Below are positions 18,469-31,802 of a stretch of DNA of 64,000 nt, one piece after another. A program made the position numbers and the translations under genes. Where the stretch lies: NCBI GenBank assembly GCA_003996215.1, contig QJPP01005216.1, forward strand, positions 1-64,000. The letters run 5' to 3'. The notes under the pieces are model-generated. The model saw only the letters and a program-made list of their open reading frames with translations, searched no databases and was not told where the DNA came from. The stretch is from Jaltomata sinuosa. Its lineage: Eukaryota; Streptophyta; Magnoliopsida; Solanales; Solanaceae. The first letter of the stretch is position 1, and each line of letters opens with the position of its first letter.

Positions 18469-21400
18469 TTAGAGCTTACTTGTAGCGGCCCAAGTCATTT
18501 ATGGCTTGTCGGGACCGGTAGTTAGGTGCCCGGGCCGTTTGTTTGGCCTTTATGGTCGTTCCTCATTTTAGAGCTTTAACTTTGGAAATCATTGACTCCC
18601 GTCAACATTCTTGGTAATATAAAAGAATTAAACAAAGTTTCTAGGTCAAAGGAATTCCTTACTCAAAAGTTTGAGTTAAATAAATGCCTCGTGTAACACC
18701 TCGCCCGTTTGGAAGGTTTAAAGTAACCCGTGCCTTTGGGGTAAGACTAATAGAGTCTAATATACTAAGAAGGATGTGTTATGAGGTATTATAATCACTT
18801 AATGGTTGTATGATGAGTTTTTAAGTCAAGCAAGTTGCGAAACAAAAGTCGGAAAAAGTTATTGTAAATTCCTTTAAGGAATTCTCTTCAAATTTGGGTT
18901 AAATGTCTTGGGGTGTTTCTCCCTATCTATAAAGAGTTAGTGGGCCCCCAATATACCAAATCAAAGGTCTACGAGTCTGTTTCCAACACACTAAACCGTT
19001 TGTCCATACAACTTCAGAATAGAGAGATATTCACGTTTTCGTAAGACCGCGCAAGCAGACACATCAAGGTAGGGCCCGCATCCTAAGTCGGTTCAACTTA
19101 TAAAAGCTGATTTCTCCTTCGTTTTAACTCATTTTTTTCACCCAAAATTCTCAGAAAATCATAGGGAGAGTTCATAAATAATCCATGGACTTTGATCCTT
19201 TCAATTCAAAAGTTTAACGGAAGTTGCTCTACGTCGCGAGCTCGTCATTTTGGTGTAGTTTGTCCCGTCGATTTCATGGCGTATCTTTGTGGGTGTTGAT
19301 GCAGCTAGATATCAGGTGTTTTCTGAGTATTTTACAGTAGCTATGGATCCCGTATACTTATCTATTTGTTGGATCAAGATTTTAAGCTTCTAGTTATGAA
19401 AAGTTGTTGTTGCCGATATCTTGTAGTAGTTTCTTGTTGATTTTGGATTTGTTTGTTGTTCTTGCAATGAGGCATGTTGTTAATCTTGGGATATTGAATA
19501 TTTTTGTCTAGGAAATCTCTCCCCTATGACCCTCCTTCGTTATTATATGTTCTAGTATTGTTTTATGGATTTCTGAGCCACGAAGTGGTATTTTGGATTT
19601 GTGGCTTTGGACAGCCCCTTTATCTTATTATGTTTGGTTATTGTTGTGGTGTTCTGGTTGTGGTAAGGTACTGGAGGTATTGGAAAATTGTGCGATTCTT
19701 TTTGGGATCACATACGATAGTGATTGGATTGGACAAACGTGAAGTACGCCTTGAAATAGTGCCTCGGGAGCTCGTTGCTCCTTGGAGATATGGTTAATGT
19801 ATTTTTTTTGGATTTAGCTGCCATTTGTTATTGTTATTAGCCTCATTTTTATGCTTTGGAGTTGGTTGTTCGCGAGTGTGATATTAACACCTTATCAATT
19901 GGCTATGGCTCGTTCTTGCAGCCTTCTCGATTCTAGCAATTGTTCCATTACCTAGGTTGGTCAGGCTTCATAAAGACGCCTTTTGGGATTCAGTTGAAAG
20001 TATTTGTTTTATGTGATTCAAAGCTTCCTGGAGCTGTTCGAGTCTGGACGATGCCGTTCCCGCAGCTAGTCATCGGATGACAGGTAGGTTATAGTTTTCC
20101 CCTATCTAGACTCTGCGTATATAGGCTATAACTGCATTAATTAGCATCCTTAGATGGGTTGTTATAGGTTGGTACCCCAGACCTTGTTCGCCTTTCGTCC
20201 GTCTATTTCATACGTTGTTTGTAGTATTCGCGTAGTAATGTATATTAACTTTGTGGTCCAGTGTGGCCTTGTATTGACTCTGGAACATAGATGGTGGGCT
20301 ATTGGGAATGTCCGCGGGTCCCGGATATAGAGATTATCCTTTTAGGGTGGTTATGTCTGTTGAGTAGCTATTAGGCCTGTGCAGGGCTGATAGGAATTGT
20401 TGTGAGCCGTGGGACTACTTTTATATTTGTGTGCGAGCATATCATCCATGAAAAAGGTTTTCCCCTGCATGTTTTACTACAGTTTTGGTTGTGAGCCACT
20501 ACTGACAGTTTTCCTAAAAATGCATGGCCCTGGGGGCCCATTTTTTGGTATTGTTGTTGATAGAAAAGGGGATTTTTGGATGTTTTCGCACTGATTTTAT
20601 TACTGGTACTAGTCTCTGCTGGGCAGAGCACCAGACTTGATTTTATTACTTATACTAGTATCTGGCAAAGCACCATACTTGAGTTTATTACTGATACTAG
20701 TCTCTGCGAGGCAGAGCACTAGACTTGATTTACTACAGTTTTAGACCCGGTTACGCCCAGGCACCTTTGGAGGGGTTTTTGAGGAATTTTCTACTACTTT
20801 AGTCCTGGACGGGGTCTGGGCATGCATACTTGAGACTGAGTCTCTATCTTGATCCCGGACTTGCTTCCAGATAACATATCTTGATACTAAGTTTTAGTAT
20901 GGGGTCAGGGACCTCCATGGACCTTGTCGCTCCGGGCCTGGTGCTTCGGGTTGCGTGCACCGGAGGGAAGGGTATACGGTGGAGTAGAGGTATACAGGCT
21001 GAGTCCTTCCATGGAACCTGCCTGCTGGGCCCGATTGGCACCGGAGGAGGTACATACAGAGGTTCTATTTCATATCATATCATATCATGCATTGGACTCT
21101 AGGTGTGTTCTCCCTTCCTTCACTGAATCTATTAATTGTATCTCTGTGCTAGCATGTTCTGAAGTTTTGTTATGGATGATCTGTGCTAGCTCCTTGTGCC
21201 TTGCTTATTGCCTCAGTGACTGCTTTCTTGCTATCTGTTACTTACTGCTTTTATATCTTATATGCGCTCAGTCGGCCTATGATACCTACTGAGTACCCAT
21301 GGTTTTGGTGCTCATACTACACTTCTGCACTTTTTTGTGCAGATATTAGCTGAGCTTTTGCCGTTGATCACTTTGGAGACTCGTGCAGCTTTTTGATCTT

Positions 21401-21732
21401 TGAGACTAGGGTGAGCGCCTGATGGTCGGGGCTTGTCTACATCTCATCTATTGTACTGTTGCTCCTTGTACTTTCGGAGGCAATTTATGTTGTATTTTGT
21501 TACTACTAGCACTTGTATCCTATTAGAAGCTTATGTACTATTGATACCAAGTTTTGGGGTTGGTGTAGTTTCCTTTATGTATTTATATTCGAGTTTTGCT
21601 TTCGCTTATTTCTGCTTGCTGGTGCATTTTGGTAAGGTAGTAGCCCATTACTAACCGTTCTGGGCTACGGGAATTGGTTCGCCTACTGGGGATTGTAGGT
21701 GCCATCATGACTTGAGAAATCGGGTTGTGACA
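18469..21732 (+). repeat. Large solo-LTR-like insertion A (about 3.3 kb)
   Basis: It begins near TTAGAGCTTACTTGTAGCGG and ends CGGGTTGTGACA, with the same layout as insertion B (23648-27094): shared words include GTTCCCGCAGC, TCATCGGA and GCGGGCCC-type GC blocks. No gag or pol is recognisable inside, so I read it as a solo LTR of a chromovirus family. A TATA-like TTATAAAAGC is at about 19098. No clear target duplication is visible, and the left border is uncertain by about 12 bases. The small ORFs inside look like chance. Confidence 0.6.
20592..20735. repeat. Minisatellite of three 46-bp units
   Basis: Three successive units built on TTTATTACT and ACTAGTCTCTGC ending in GCACCAGACTTGA lie inside insertion A. 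Unit two has a two-base deletion and several changes. Confidence 0.8.
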
Positions 21733-23285
21733 ACAAATCCATTGCAAGATTGTCTTTAAGTCCTTTGCCCTTGATCCTTGAGTTAAGAACCATGAATTCA
21801 TGTGTTGCACTTAATTCTAATGGTTCGGTTGTTTCTAATTTGAAATTCAAGCCAATATTATTTGAACAGGTGAAAGAAGCACAAAAATAAGATGAGAAGA
21901 TTGCAAAATTGACCTAAGTAGTTCAAAATAGGAAAAACTTTATTTTACATTGGGGGAGGATTGTGTCCTATCATATAATAATAGTTTATGTGTTCTTAAT
22001 GATGAAAATTTAAGGAGAGAAATTTTGAATGAAGAACATACTTCACCATATTCAACGCATCCAGGAGGCAGAAAAGTGTACTAAACCATCAAAGAACACT
22101 ATTGGTAGGATGGTATGAAGAAAGACATTGCAAAGTTTATCTCTAAATGTTTGGGTTGTCAATAAATAAATGTTGAATATCAAGTCCCAGCTAGATTGAT
22201 ATAACCCTTGTACTCCTCGCACTCAAAGAAATCATGATGCAATTTGGGTTATAGTAGATAGGCTAACAAAGAGTGCTCACTTCTTTGCAATCAGAGTGGA
22301 TTACTCACTTGAGTGTTTACCTAAATTGTACATCAATGAGATTGTGAGACTACATGGGATACCCGCTTCTATTGTATCTGACCGAGACTCGAGGTTTACA
22401 TCTAGATTTTCGGCAAGTTTGCAGGAAGCTTTGGGTACTAGGTTTAACTTTAGTACTTCTTTTCATCCTTTAATACTTCTTTTCATCCCTAGACAGATGG
22501 CCAGTATGAAAGGTTAATTCAAATTTTGGAAGATATTCTTCGAGCGTACATTATTGAGTTTGAGGGTAGTTAGGAAAAACACTTGGCTTTGATAAAATTT
22601 GCTTACAATAATAACTACCAATCAAGTATTGGCATTCCTCCTTATGAAGCTTTATATGGAAGGAAATGTAGAACTCCTCTTTGTTGGAGTGAAGTTGGTA
22701 AATAGAAACTTATTGGCTGAAATTATGCATCAAATGGAAGACAATGTAAAAATAATCAAGGATCATTTAAAAAGTACTTCAAATAGACAAAAGTCTTATA
22801 TTGATCTTAGGAGGCATGAAATTGAGCATCAAGTCGGTGATAAGGTATATTTAAAGGTGTCTCCGTAGAAAAAGATTATGATATTTAGCCGAAAAGGGAA
22901 ACTTAGCCCTTGATTTATCAGACCATATGGAGCACTTGAGAGAGTTGGACCATTTGCATAAAAATTAGATTTTCCACCTTAGTTAGACAAGATCCGCAAT
23001 ATCTTCCATGTTTCTATACTTAGAAGATATCGCTCAGATCCGCCATATGTTCTTCTTGTTAAATACATTAAGGTCAATCCTGACTTGACATATGAAGAAG
23101 AACCTATCCAAATCTTGGTGCATAAAGTAAAAAAAGTTAGAAACAAGAGAATTCCCTTAGTGAAAGTACTATGGAGAAATCTTTCTGGCAAAGAAGCCAT
23201 CTGGGAGAAAGACGTGGACATGCTAACCCAATATTTGCATTTGTTTTGGGACTAGAATCTGGTAAATTTTAAGGCAAAATTTCTT
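21733..23285 (+). pseudogene. Gypsy-2 integrase and chromodomain-like end
   Basis: Continuing gypsy-2 on the plus strand, the zinc domain is visible at about 22030-22165 (SPYSTHPGGRKVY, ISKCLGCQ). The core follows with the Asp of [12 protein letters not shown] and SDRDSRFTS, then TEFAYNNNYQSSIG-like and EALYGRKCRTPL-like stretches in other frames. Near 22200-22215 a segment between the zinc domain and core is missing. A short duplication of TACTTCTTTTCATCC lies near 22455-22490. The end has VSILRRYRSDPPYVL and YEEEPIQILVHKV, a chromodomain-type tail. Frameshifts and stops throughout. Confidence 0.78.
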
Positions 23286-23647
23286 TAAGGGGGAGTGAGT
23301 TGTAACACCCCAAAATATTTAAGTTAATATTCGCACTTCAATAGACTATTCCTTGAGAATAAGAACCCCTTTTACTTCACAGTTCCTAAACTCAAATTTT
23401 GCAACGTTTGGAAGCTTACGTACCTTAAATTGTGATGATATTTTAAGGAATTATCCAGGTTATTTATTTAAAATACTATAAGGATATTATATTGAATATT
23501 ATAGTAAAGTATATGAGATATTTCACTTTTTTTGGGCAGCCAACCTTATTTTTGGAATCCACCTTTATTATTCAACCCAAGTGATATATGTCACTTTTGT
23601 ATATGATGACCCTTCCAGTCATCTTTGCGTTTTCACATTTATTACAC
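23286..23647 (+). repeat. Gypsy-2 polypurine tract and start of its 3' LTR
   Basis: The purine run AAGGGGGAGTGAG lies at about 23287-23299. Then TGTAACACCCC (23301), a typical plant gypsy LTR start, opens the 3' LTR. The LTR is broken at 23648 by insertion B and appears to resume at 27095. Its distal end is not resolved. Confidence 0.7.
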
Positions 23648-26600
23648 TGTTAGAGCCTTCCTGTAGCGTCTCTAAGTCATCTATGGCTTGCTGGAATCGG
23701 TGGTTTAGTGCCCTAGCCATTCCTTAGCTCATTTTGACCGTTTGCCTATTTTAGAGCTTAAACTTAGAATATCATTGACTTTTGTTAACATTCTTAGCTA
23801 ACATGCTCGGAATTTAATTCTGATAGTTCTGTTAGCTCTGGAACATTGAGTTTGGTCTAGTTGGATGTTTAGTTGAGGCCTGAGAACTTCCGGTGTGGAT
23901 TTTGTGTGGTTTTCTCAGTTTTCAGGCCATTTGGAGTGGAAAGTGCAACTTTGGGTGACTTTCGATGATGAGAGTGTCGGATTCAAAATACAACAATTCC
24001 ATCAGCTCTGGAATGTTGAGTTTGGGCTAGAAAGGTGGTTTGTTCGGGTTTCAGGTGAGCTGGATTCATTTCGAGCCTTTGAGTTCCTTTTCGTTAGTGT
24101 TGACTTGGGTCAACATTTCTCCGAAATGACCTCGAATGGGAGTTTTGTCGATTGCGTTGAGTCCAATATGTTGTTTCCACTCTTTTAGAATTGTTGGTTT
24201 TTGAATATCGGTTTCCGATTGTGCCCGGAACACCACATGGCGTGTTAGAGAAATTGTAGAAAATAGTTGCAAGCCAGCCTTCAACGCAATTGCACCAAGG
24301 CCAGCGCGATCATGCCTCAGCGCCTGCCAGCCTTCAGCACAATTGCACCCTCCCAGCGCGATAGCGCTGAGGCGCCTACCGTCCCTTCAATGCTGTTGGC
24401 GTTGGCCTAGCACCGATGGCGCTGGCCATTTTCCATCAGCTATATAAAGTTGCGAGTTCATTTTTTCAGCATTTTCTCTCACTTTTTCTCGCTCTAAACT
24501 CTAAATTTTCTAAAACAATTTGCTATCTATTGATTCCAAGCCTTGGTAAGTCGATTGTGGGTGGATTTTTTGTACTTCTTCGTCGTTGGTAAGCTCCCTC
24601 TTCTCTTGAAATTTCTTAAAACCTCCATTGATTCCCTTCACTAAGCTTGAGTTTTTGCTTGGGAATTCTGGCCGTCCAGTTGGTGCATGCTCATGAGAGT
24701 GGTAGATTATCCTTCTTGACTTGGGTTTTTGCCTTGGTGGTAAGTAATTCTTGGCCAATTTTTATTTCATTTTCTGGAATTCCACTCCTTAAACCCAAAC
24801 CTTTGCGGGCTGTTTTGATGCCCTTTTGCTTGGCCATTTGTACTAAAATTTGTAGCATGCCTCCTTGGCATCGTGGGGGTCGTCATGGTTCTTTTCATTT
24901 TGGGGTTCAGGTTATGGGCCCCATGGGACCGCTTTTTATCCGGATATCGAGCCGGCTACAATTGTAGCAATATGAGTATCATTAGACTCGTCGTAACTTC
25001 TTATCCATGAATTTGATAGTTTGATTCTCGTTCAGAGCTTATCGAAGCATCTCGGCCTCGGATATCGTCGTTCCCGCAGCTTGTCATCGGACGACAGATA
25101 AGTTACGACTTAACTCCCTCGAATTCACATATATCGGGTAAAATTGTACTAGTTGGCATCCTTGGGTTGGGTTATTAGGTTGGTACCATAGACCCTGACC
25201 GCTTTTCCATGATCTGTTCTATTATTTCCTTTGTTGCGTGTAGTATTCTCGTTAATTGATATTATTACCCTTGTGGTCCTGTGAGACCTTGTTGACTCTA
25301 GAACATAGACGGTAGGATCCTTGGGAATGTCCGCGAGTCCCGGATATAGAATTACCCTGCTAGGCTGGTTATGCTTGCTGAGTAGCTTTGAAGCCTTTGC
25401 AGGGCTGATAGGTTGATTGTGAGTTGTGGGGAAGCTATTGTGTGTTTGATCATGCCATTTCCATCCATATAGAGAGGTTTTCCCATGTTTTACTATGGTT
25501 TGGCTTCGGGCCTTCTGGAACTATTTTTTTAAACTTTACATGGCCCGGGGGGCCCATTTTTTATGGAATTGAATTAGAAATGGTTTTGACCTGTCTTATG
25601 GATCCTCTTGGGGTAAGGAAAGTTTTAAAAGACATTTTTATCTATAGTTACACTTTTTTGGGCTCGACGGGGTCAGGTGCTTACTTTTATACTACAACAT
25701 CCGGGGTGTTGCTTGACTAGGCGGGGCCGAGTACTAAAACTTTTGGGCTTACTATTTTAGACCTGGATACCCTCCAGGAAGCTTTACTTGGGGATTGTTT
25801 TGTCGATGTGGGGCATCTAGTATGTTGGTCGGGGGCCTCAATGGACCTTGCCATTCTAGACCAGAAGTTGCGAGTTGCGGGTGCCGGAGGGAGGGTATAC
25901 GGTGCAGTAGTGGTATACGGGTTGGACCTTCCATGGATCCCATCTTTTGGGCCTTATAGGTCGCCTAAAATTGTTGACATATGGTACTTAGCATGGAATC
26001 ATATCATTCATCTGTGTGAGGTACCACCCTTGTCTATTGATTGTTGATTGTACGCTCTGGTAGTATGGGATGTCAAAGGGTTTGTTTTCACTTATTTGCA
26101 TTCCTCGGTTGTATGGGCGGCCGAGGGACTGTAGGTAGAGTCTTATCATCATTAATTTTGTCATGAGTGTGAGGTTGGTTACAGCGGGGCTATTGGTTTC
26201 TGGATTGAGATGGTCGCTATTAGTGTGGTCAGTGCTTGGTTACAGCGGGGCTGTTAGTTTCTGGAATAAGATTGTGGTAATTAGTGTGGTTATTATTTAC
26301 TATTTCCGAGCATGTCTACTTTACACTTCTCTCCCATTCCTTATCCTTGAGGTTACCGGTATACCATCAATTTATAGACTTAAGCATATAGACTGTTGTT
26401 GCAAGGATCCAAGGTGCGTCCTTACTACTTTCACCTGTGTTTGCCATGTATATACTCTCCTTGCTATCCTTGATTATTGCATTCTCTTATCTTCCCTCTG
26501 GGCTAGTTCATGTGTACTTTACCATTGATTGTCGTGACTGTTTACTTCTATTATGTCTTCTATTGCTCTTTTACTTTATATGTGCCTAGTCGGCCTATGA

Positions 26601-27094
26601 TACCTACTGGGTACCTTATGCTTCGCATTTGGTGCTCACCCTACCCCATGCATCTTTTGGTGCAGATTCTGGTGTGGGCCATCATTGTTAGAGCGCCGGA
26701 GACTCGTGCGGGGAGCTATTTTTATATCATCCAGGCTGAGGGTGAGCTCTTGGCGTTCAGGGCTTGACTTTAGTTTATCCTCGATGTATTTGGTACTCTT
26801 GTGGTTTTTGAGATATCATGTATATATTTCTTTTGTACCTTGGTACTCCTGTTGTAGTTTGGCTCTTATACACTATGATACCAGGTTTTGAGTTGGTTAG
26901 GTTACGCTTTGTATTTATATTACTCCGGTTATTGTAGTTTATTTATTTTGTTCCCTTGCTTCCACTTATTTATTTGTTATCCCGCTTAAACTGATAGAAG
27001 GTAGCCCATTACTAACCGTTCCAGGCTACGGAGATTGGTTTGCCTACTGGGCGGGTTGTAGGTGCCATCATGACCGAGAAATTGGGTCATGACA
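23648..27094 (+). repeat. Large solo-LTR-like insertion B (about 3.4 kb)
   Basis: Borders are TGTTAGAGCC (23648) and GGGTCATGACA (27094). It is related to insertion A and lies in the same orientation. A GC-rich cluster of palindromic words lies at 24275-24425, including AGCGCGATAGCGCT (24354-24367), and is followed at once by a TATA box, TATATAAAG (24441-24449), and a pyrimidine-rich CTCTCACTTTTTCTC stretch. No gag or pol is seen. No clean target duplication could be identified. Confidence 0.62.
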
Positions 27095-28660
27095 TTGTAT
27101 CACATTGTTTCCACCTCCTCTAACTCATTTTTGTTCCCTCAAGGCTAAGGAGACCCCATAACTTTATCCTCATCAAATTCTCCTAGAAAATTACTAGAAA
27201 AACTTGTTTCTTTCAGCTGGAACTCAAGACAATTCCTTCTTTGTGGTGTTTATACTCTTGTTCAAGCTAAAGAAATTTGTTTGAGGAAATTGACGCATTT
27301 GTTGGTCTATGATTTGAACTCTTCAAGTTAATTATAGGAATGTTTATTTTCTAAAAAATCCAAGGTTTGTGCATAAACCAAAACTTGTACTTTCATTACT
27401 TGCTGGATTATTTCAACTATTATCTTGGAACTTTTATTTACTTTCTTGTGACCTTATATCATCGTATTGTTATTTCTAAATTATTGCAAGATATTTGTTA
27501 ATTTGCGCACTTGTACTGATTGATTGATCACTTAGCATTTTTGCTGGGACTTTGTCCTTCTTGTGGCAATGACTATGTCATTCTATCGACATGCCTCTTA
27601 ATTCAAATGTTTTTCTATCTTTACTTTGGGTTTGTGGTTCATCTTAATTATGAAAATTGTTATTTAAGTATGAACTAGTAAGCCATTTTTCACATGGTTA
27701 TTCATTTTCTTAATTATTGGGTTTTGGCCCTACTTGATGGGCTTCGGTCCTTCTTGAGATTTGATTATGCTTGGTGTGATGGAATGACGTATATATTTGG
27801 CAAAATTTATTATTTAACATCTCTTAAAATAGTTCTATGAGCTTTCTTGACACTTGAGCCTTTGAGTGCCGATTTTGATACTTGTAATATACTTGTTTAC
27901 TTAATATATATAGGTTATTTTAAGCTTCCAATAATTTAGAAGGGAATTGGATAAATCTATGGCTCCAAGGTCATAGTTAATACACCACTAATCATTATGC
28001 TTAGCGATAGTTATTTTCTATCGTATGTGACATTCGGGAGAGTAATTTTAAAATGACAATTTAAAGTAGACTTTTTGGAGCTTTCAAGAAGATCAAATTG
28101 CATAATAATTTTAAAATGGCCATTTAAAGTAGACCTTTTTGAGCTTTCAGGAAGATCAAATTGCATATAGGTATCTACATTTTGTAGTAATTTTGGGACT
28201 TGTACATGATTCATGTGTTACACATATATATGTATTTTGGAGGCTTGTTTGACTGTAAGAGCGCAGCTGTAACTAAAATTTTGTAGCTTATTTGATTGTT
28301 TTAGGGTGTGTAAGTCTATGTCTTGTAATGTACTAAACATACATTTTATTTTGTAATTATGCATAAAGGAGCAACTAGTTATCTTTTGATACTCAAAATT
28401 TTGTGATAATTTATAACATGAGTGTATAGTGGTCTGAAATGATAAAAGAAAATTTGTAAGGCATATGCTCGATTATTTTTTAAACTTTCCACCATCATAA
28501 ATTGAAAATCTTATATTATTTTTACTCGGGATATATGAATTATTAAATATCAAAATATTGTAACTTTAACTCTTTTCAAATGAACCTAATTCTACTATTA
28601 AAAAATGATGAATATATCTTAAATTAAGCTCTTTTAAATGTTATAACTATTATATTTATT
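27095..28660 (+). other. Remainder of gypsy-2 3' LTR and unassigned AT-rich sequence
   Basis: No gene is recognisable. The first part probably continues the LTR interrupted at 23647 (pyrimidine-rich start, CCACCTCCTCTAACTC). A 62-bp tandem duplication lies at about 28043-28167 (units starting TAATTTTAAAATG and ending GATCAAATTGCATA). The right boundary with the LINE is not visible. Confidence 0.5.
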
Positions 28661-28679
28661 TTTATTTTGGAAGTGGCAT

Positions 28680-29450
28680 CCTCCCAAGAGGGTCGCTATA
28701 TGCCTTCTATCTCAAAGCAAAAGCTACTTATTGGCAGATGAGAACTTTAAAGTGTGACCCTTTGTTTGATCCAAAATTGAGACAACAATAGCGGTGGCAT
28801 AGTTTTTCGTACCAGATCTACCTCCAAACTTCTTTGGAAGAGATGTAGTATTCTCCATTGCATCAAAATTAGGAAGAACACTCACTGAGGATATGGCTAA
28901 TAGAAATCAAACATGGCCCAGTTGTACAAAGGTGAAGGTAGAAGTGGGACTAGTAGCCCAACTACCACAAATAATCCGGATCAATAAAGAAGATGACCTT
29001 ATAGGAAATATCAAATCTAAGTGGATCAATATTCAATACATTTTATTCCTGAATATTGTAAGGAGTGCTACCTACAGGGACATGAGGAAAAGGAATGTTG
29101 GAACTTACATCCTGAACTGCATGATAATGATAAAAACACTCACCACCAAGAGGGGAAGGGGGCAAAACAATAAATCTTAGGTACAACTGCCTATACTACA
29201 AAAACCTTAACAAGTGGAAAGGTTGTTGGAAACCAACAAAATAGGAAGGAGTGGATGCAAAGAAGGAGAAAACTGGAAGATTCATCGAGGAGACAGACAA
29301 AGACCATAACTTGTTGCTTGATAACCCTTTTGAAGAACTAGGTGAAGATATAGAAAAGGGAGATGGGGATGGTCAGAGTAATGAAATCAAGCAGAAGCAA
29401 CCTCTAAAAGAACTAGCAAAAGACTGGGTTACAAGAAGCTTTGGATAAAC
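28680..29450 (+). pseudogene. LINE ORF1 remnant (DUF4283-like region and CCHC zinc knuckle)
   Basis: Protein-like words of plant LINE ORF1 appear across two frames: LPPNFFGRDVVFSIASKLGR, MANRNQTWPSCTKVKVEV, then YCKECYLQGHEEKECW (CxxC...H...C) at about 29060-29110. The knuckle is one frame away from the preceding part, so at least one indel separates them. A charged tail follows to about 29450. ORF1 proteins bind the LINE RNA. Confidence 0.68.
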
Positions 29451-31802
29451 AACAAGCCAAAAGGATAACAATAAAGGCTTCCAAGATTCATTGGAGCCTT
29501 AATGCAACGCTAAAAATAAAGAAGAAGGAGAAAGAAAACATCTACTTATAGAGGAAAATGAGGAGGACAAACTAAACAAATAGGACCAAGGGGGAAAAGC
29601 ATCTAGTAGTGATTCTTATGAAAGGGAATAAGAAACAAGTGATGCAGCCTCTGGTAATACTACTATGCTAGGGGAAAAAGAACTAGCCTTGTCTATCACA
29701 ACTGACTTGAGTGCTATGCCAATTGTGGAGAGTAACCACCAAATAGACACCATAGGAGAAGCAACAGAGGGAGATAAAGCAAGCATGGATATAAAAGATC
29801 TAACCCAGAATATTCAGAATGTATTAAAAACAGGGGACTTGTCACCAAAATAAAGTAATCAATTTAGGAATAATGTAGGGAAGAATGGAAATAAAGATAC
29901 TACTGCATCCACAACAGGAAGGCAGACAAGGAGTATTTTACCCAAACAACAACATTCTGAAAGAATGCTTTATTCTGGAATATAAGATCTGTGAATATAC
30001 AACAAGCATTCACTATGTAAATCACTCATTATAAAAGACATCATTTCCTATTTATATGGATGATGGAGCCTTTCCAAGAAATCCATAATATAGAAAAATA
30101 AAGGAAGAAACTAGGCATGCAGTCAGTAGTATTTAATGTGTCAAGAAAGATATGTGCATTCTTGGATGAAGTCATAGAATTTACAGTATTAATAGATGCA
30201 GTACAACATATATTATCACGAGCTAAGAAAAGAATTAGTTCTGACTCTAGTTTATACTAAATTCAATCATAATGAGAGGTTCAAGCTATGAGAGTCCCTA
30301 TATGGCCTATCTACCATCATCACAATACCATTGATTATAAGGGGAGACTTTAATATAATTATGGATGAAAAAGAAAAGATGGGGGCGTACCAGTAACAGT
30401 CGCTGAACAAAAGACTTAATTCATTGCATTAACACTTGCAATCTCATTGATCAAGGATGTAAGGGAAGCAAATTCACTTGGTGGAATGGGAGAGATGATA
30501 AATATTATTTTTTCAAAAGGTTTGATAGAGTTCTATGCAATGAAGATTTAACAGAGTTTATTCCCTGTAATGGAGGTGGAATATTTTATTAGAAGTGGTT
30601 TTTACCATTCCCCTATGCTGCTAACCTATAATACCACTACTGACTATGTGGTAAAGCCCTTCAAATTCCTAAATTTTTGGTTGAAGGAAGATTCTTACCT
30701 AGATGTTATAGGGAAGAATTGGAATATTGATTTTGAATCTACTTCACCTTTTATCTTATTCTACCATAAGATAAAAAAAGGTGAAGAAGGCATTAATGCA
30801 ACAAAATAAGCAAACCATTGGGGATATATTCCAGGAAATATATACACTGTAGGAAATCATTAAACTCAAGGAGACCCAACTACAACAAATAGAACTAACA
30901 TGCACAAGGTTCAAGCTGATTTGGACATATTCCTGCATCTTGAAGAGGAGTTCTGGAACTAGAAGACACGAATGTAGTGGTTCAAAGATGGGGAAAGAAA
31001 CACAAAATTCTTTCACACGCATCTTAAAGGATGAAGAACTAGGTTAAAGATCCACAAAATCCAGAATGGGGAGGGAGACTGGCTAAAGGATAAAAATGAC
31101 ATAGCTGAAGAAGCAATCAGGTTCTTTCAAGAGCAATTCAAAAGAGAAGAAGATGTCACAAATTTGGAGTGCTGGATAACATACCTACTATAATTTCTCA
31201 ACATCAGAATGAATACTTGAATACACTCCCAGATGAGGAAAAAAACAGTGGTAATGGGACTAATCAGTGATAGTGCAAGAGGCTCGGATGGGCTAACTGA
31301 AGCATTCCATCAGGATTCATGGGAGGTAATTAAGGACGATATAATCAACATGATTAGATCTTTCTTCACTGGAAAAGGTTACCTAAATTTGTAACCCATA
31401 ATAACCTGGTGTTGATTCCAAAGAATCTAGAGGTGAATAATTTTTTTATATATGAGGCCTATATCTCGTAGAATTTTTTTCAACAAGATCTTTTATAGAC
31501 TATTGCATAAGAGATGGAAGAATGTCATCCCATACCTCATTTCCCTATAAAAAGCTGGCTTTGTAAAAGGAAGGATATACTATAGAATGTACTACTAGTG
31601 CATGAAATCATCATAGAAATAAGAAAGAGGGTGAAGCCTGCAAACTTAGTGACTAAGTTAGACATGATGAAAGCTTATGATAGCCTATCGTGGCTTTTAT
31701 TAACTAAAGTTCTCAAAAGGTTGGGCTTTGGAGAACAATTGATAAACATGGTATATAGACTACTGTCAAAAAAATGGTACTCACTGCTACTGAATTGACA
31801 AC
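29451..31802 (+). pseudogene. LINE endonuclease and reverse transcriptase remnant
   Basis: The endonuclease end is seen as GDFNIIMDEKEKMG at 30338 and SGFYHSPMLL (from the SDHSP motif) near 30595. The KPFKFLNFW stretch follows. Reverse transcriptase pieces are VLIPKNLEVNNFF near 31410, then HEIIIEIRKRVKPANLVTKL and DMMKAYDSLSW near 31600-31690, carrying the first catalytic Asp, and WYSLLLN at the end. The FADD block is absent because the sequence ends at gypsy-3. Stretches between 29600 and 29950 show no recognised domain. Confidence 0.72.

Larger units (their letters stand above)
28665..31802 (+). mobile_element. L1-type LINE, decayed and cut by gypsy-3
   Basis: Plus-strand non-LTR retrotransposon. 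Pieces in order are an ORF1 with a DUF4283-type region and a CCHC knuckle (28680-29120), an endonuclease with GDFN (30338-30349), and the first part of reverse transcriptase (to 31798). The rest of RT and the 3' end are missing because the 3' LTR of gypsy-3 begins at 31803. The 5' end is not defined. Many stops are present, so it is an old copy. Confidence 0.75.

Noticed and set aside
18190..18525. A 111-codon host gene
   Set aside because: The frame starts in the gypsy-1 LTR, continues through a gypsy-2 RNase H fragment and ends in insertion A. It is a chance chimera.
20592..20735. CRISPR-like array
   Set aside because: The units are contiguous, diverged and without unique spacers, in a plant LTR. 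It is a minisatellite.
26163..26528. 121-codon hydrophobic ORF
   Set aside because: It lies inside insertion B with no homolog recognised and composition like the surrounding LTR; likely chance.
28893..29448. Host nucleic-acid-binding gene with a CCHC knuckle
   Set aside because: The order of DUF4283-like text, knuckle, GDFN endonuclease and reverse transcriptase shows it is LINE ORF1.
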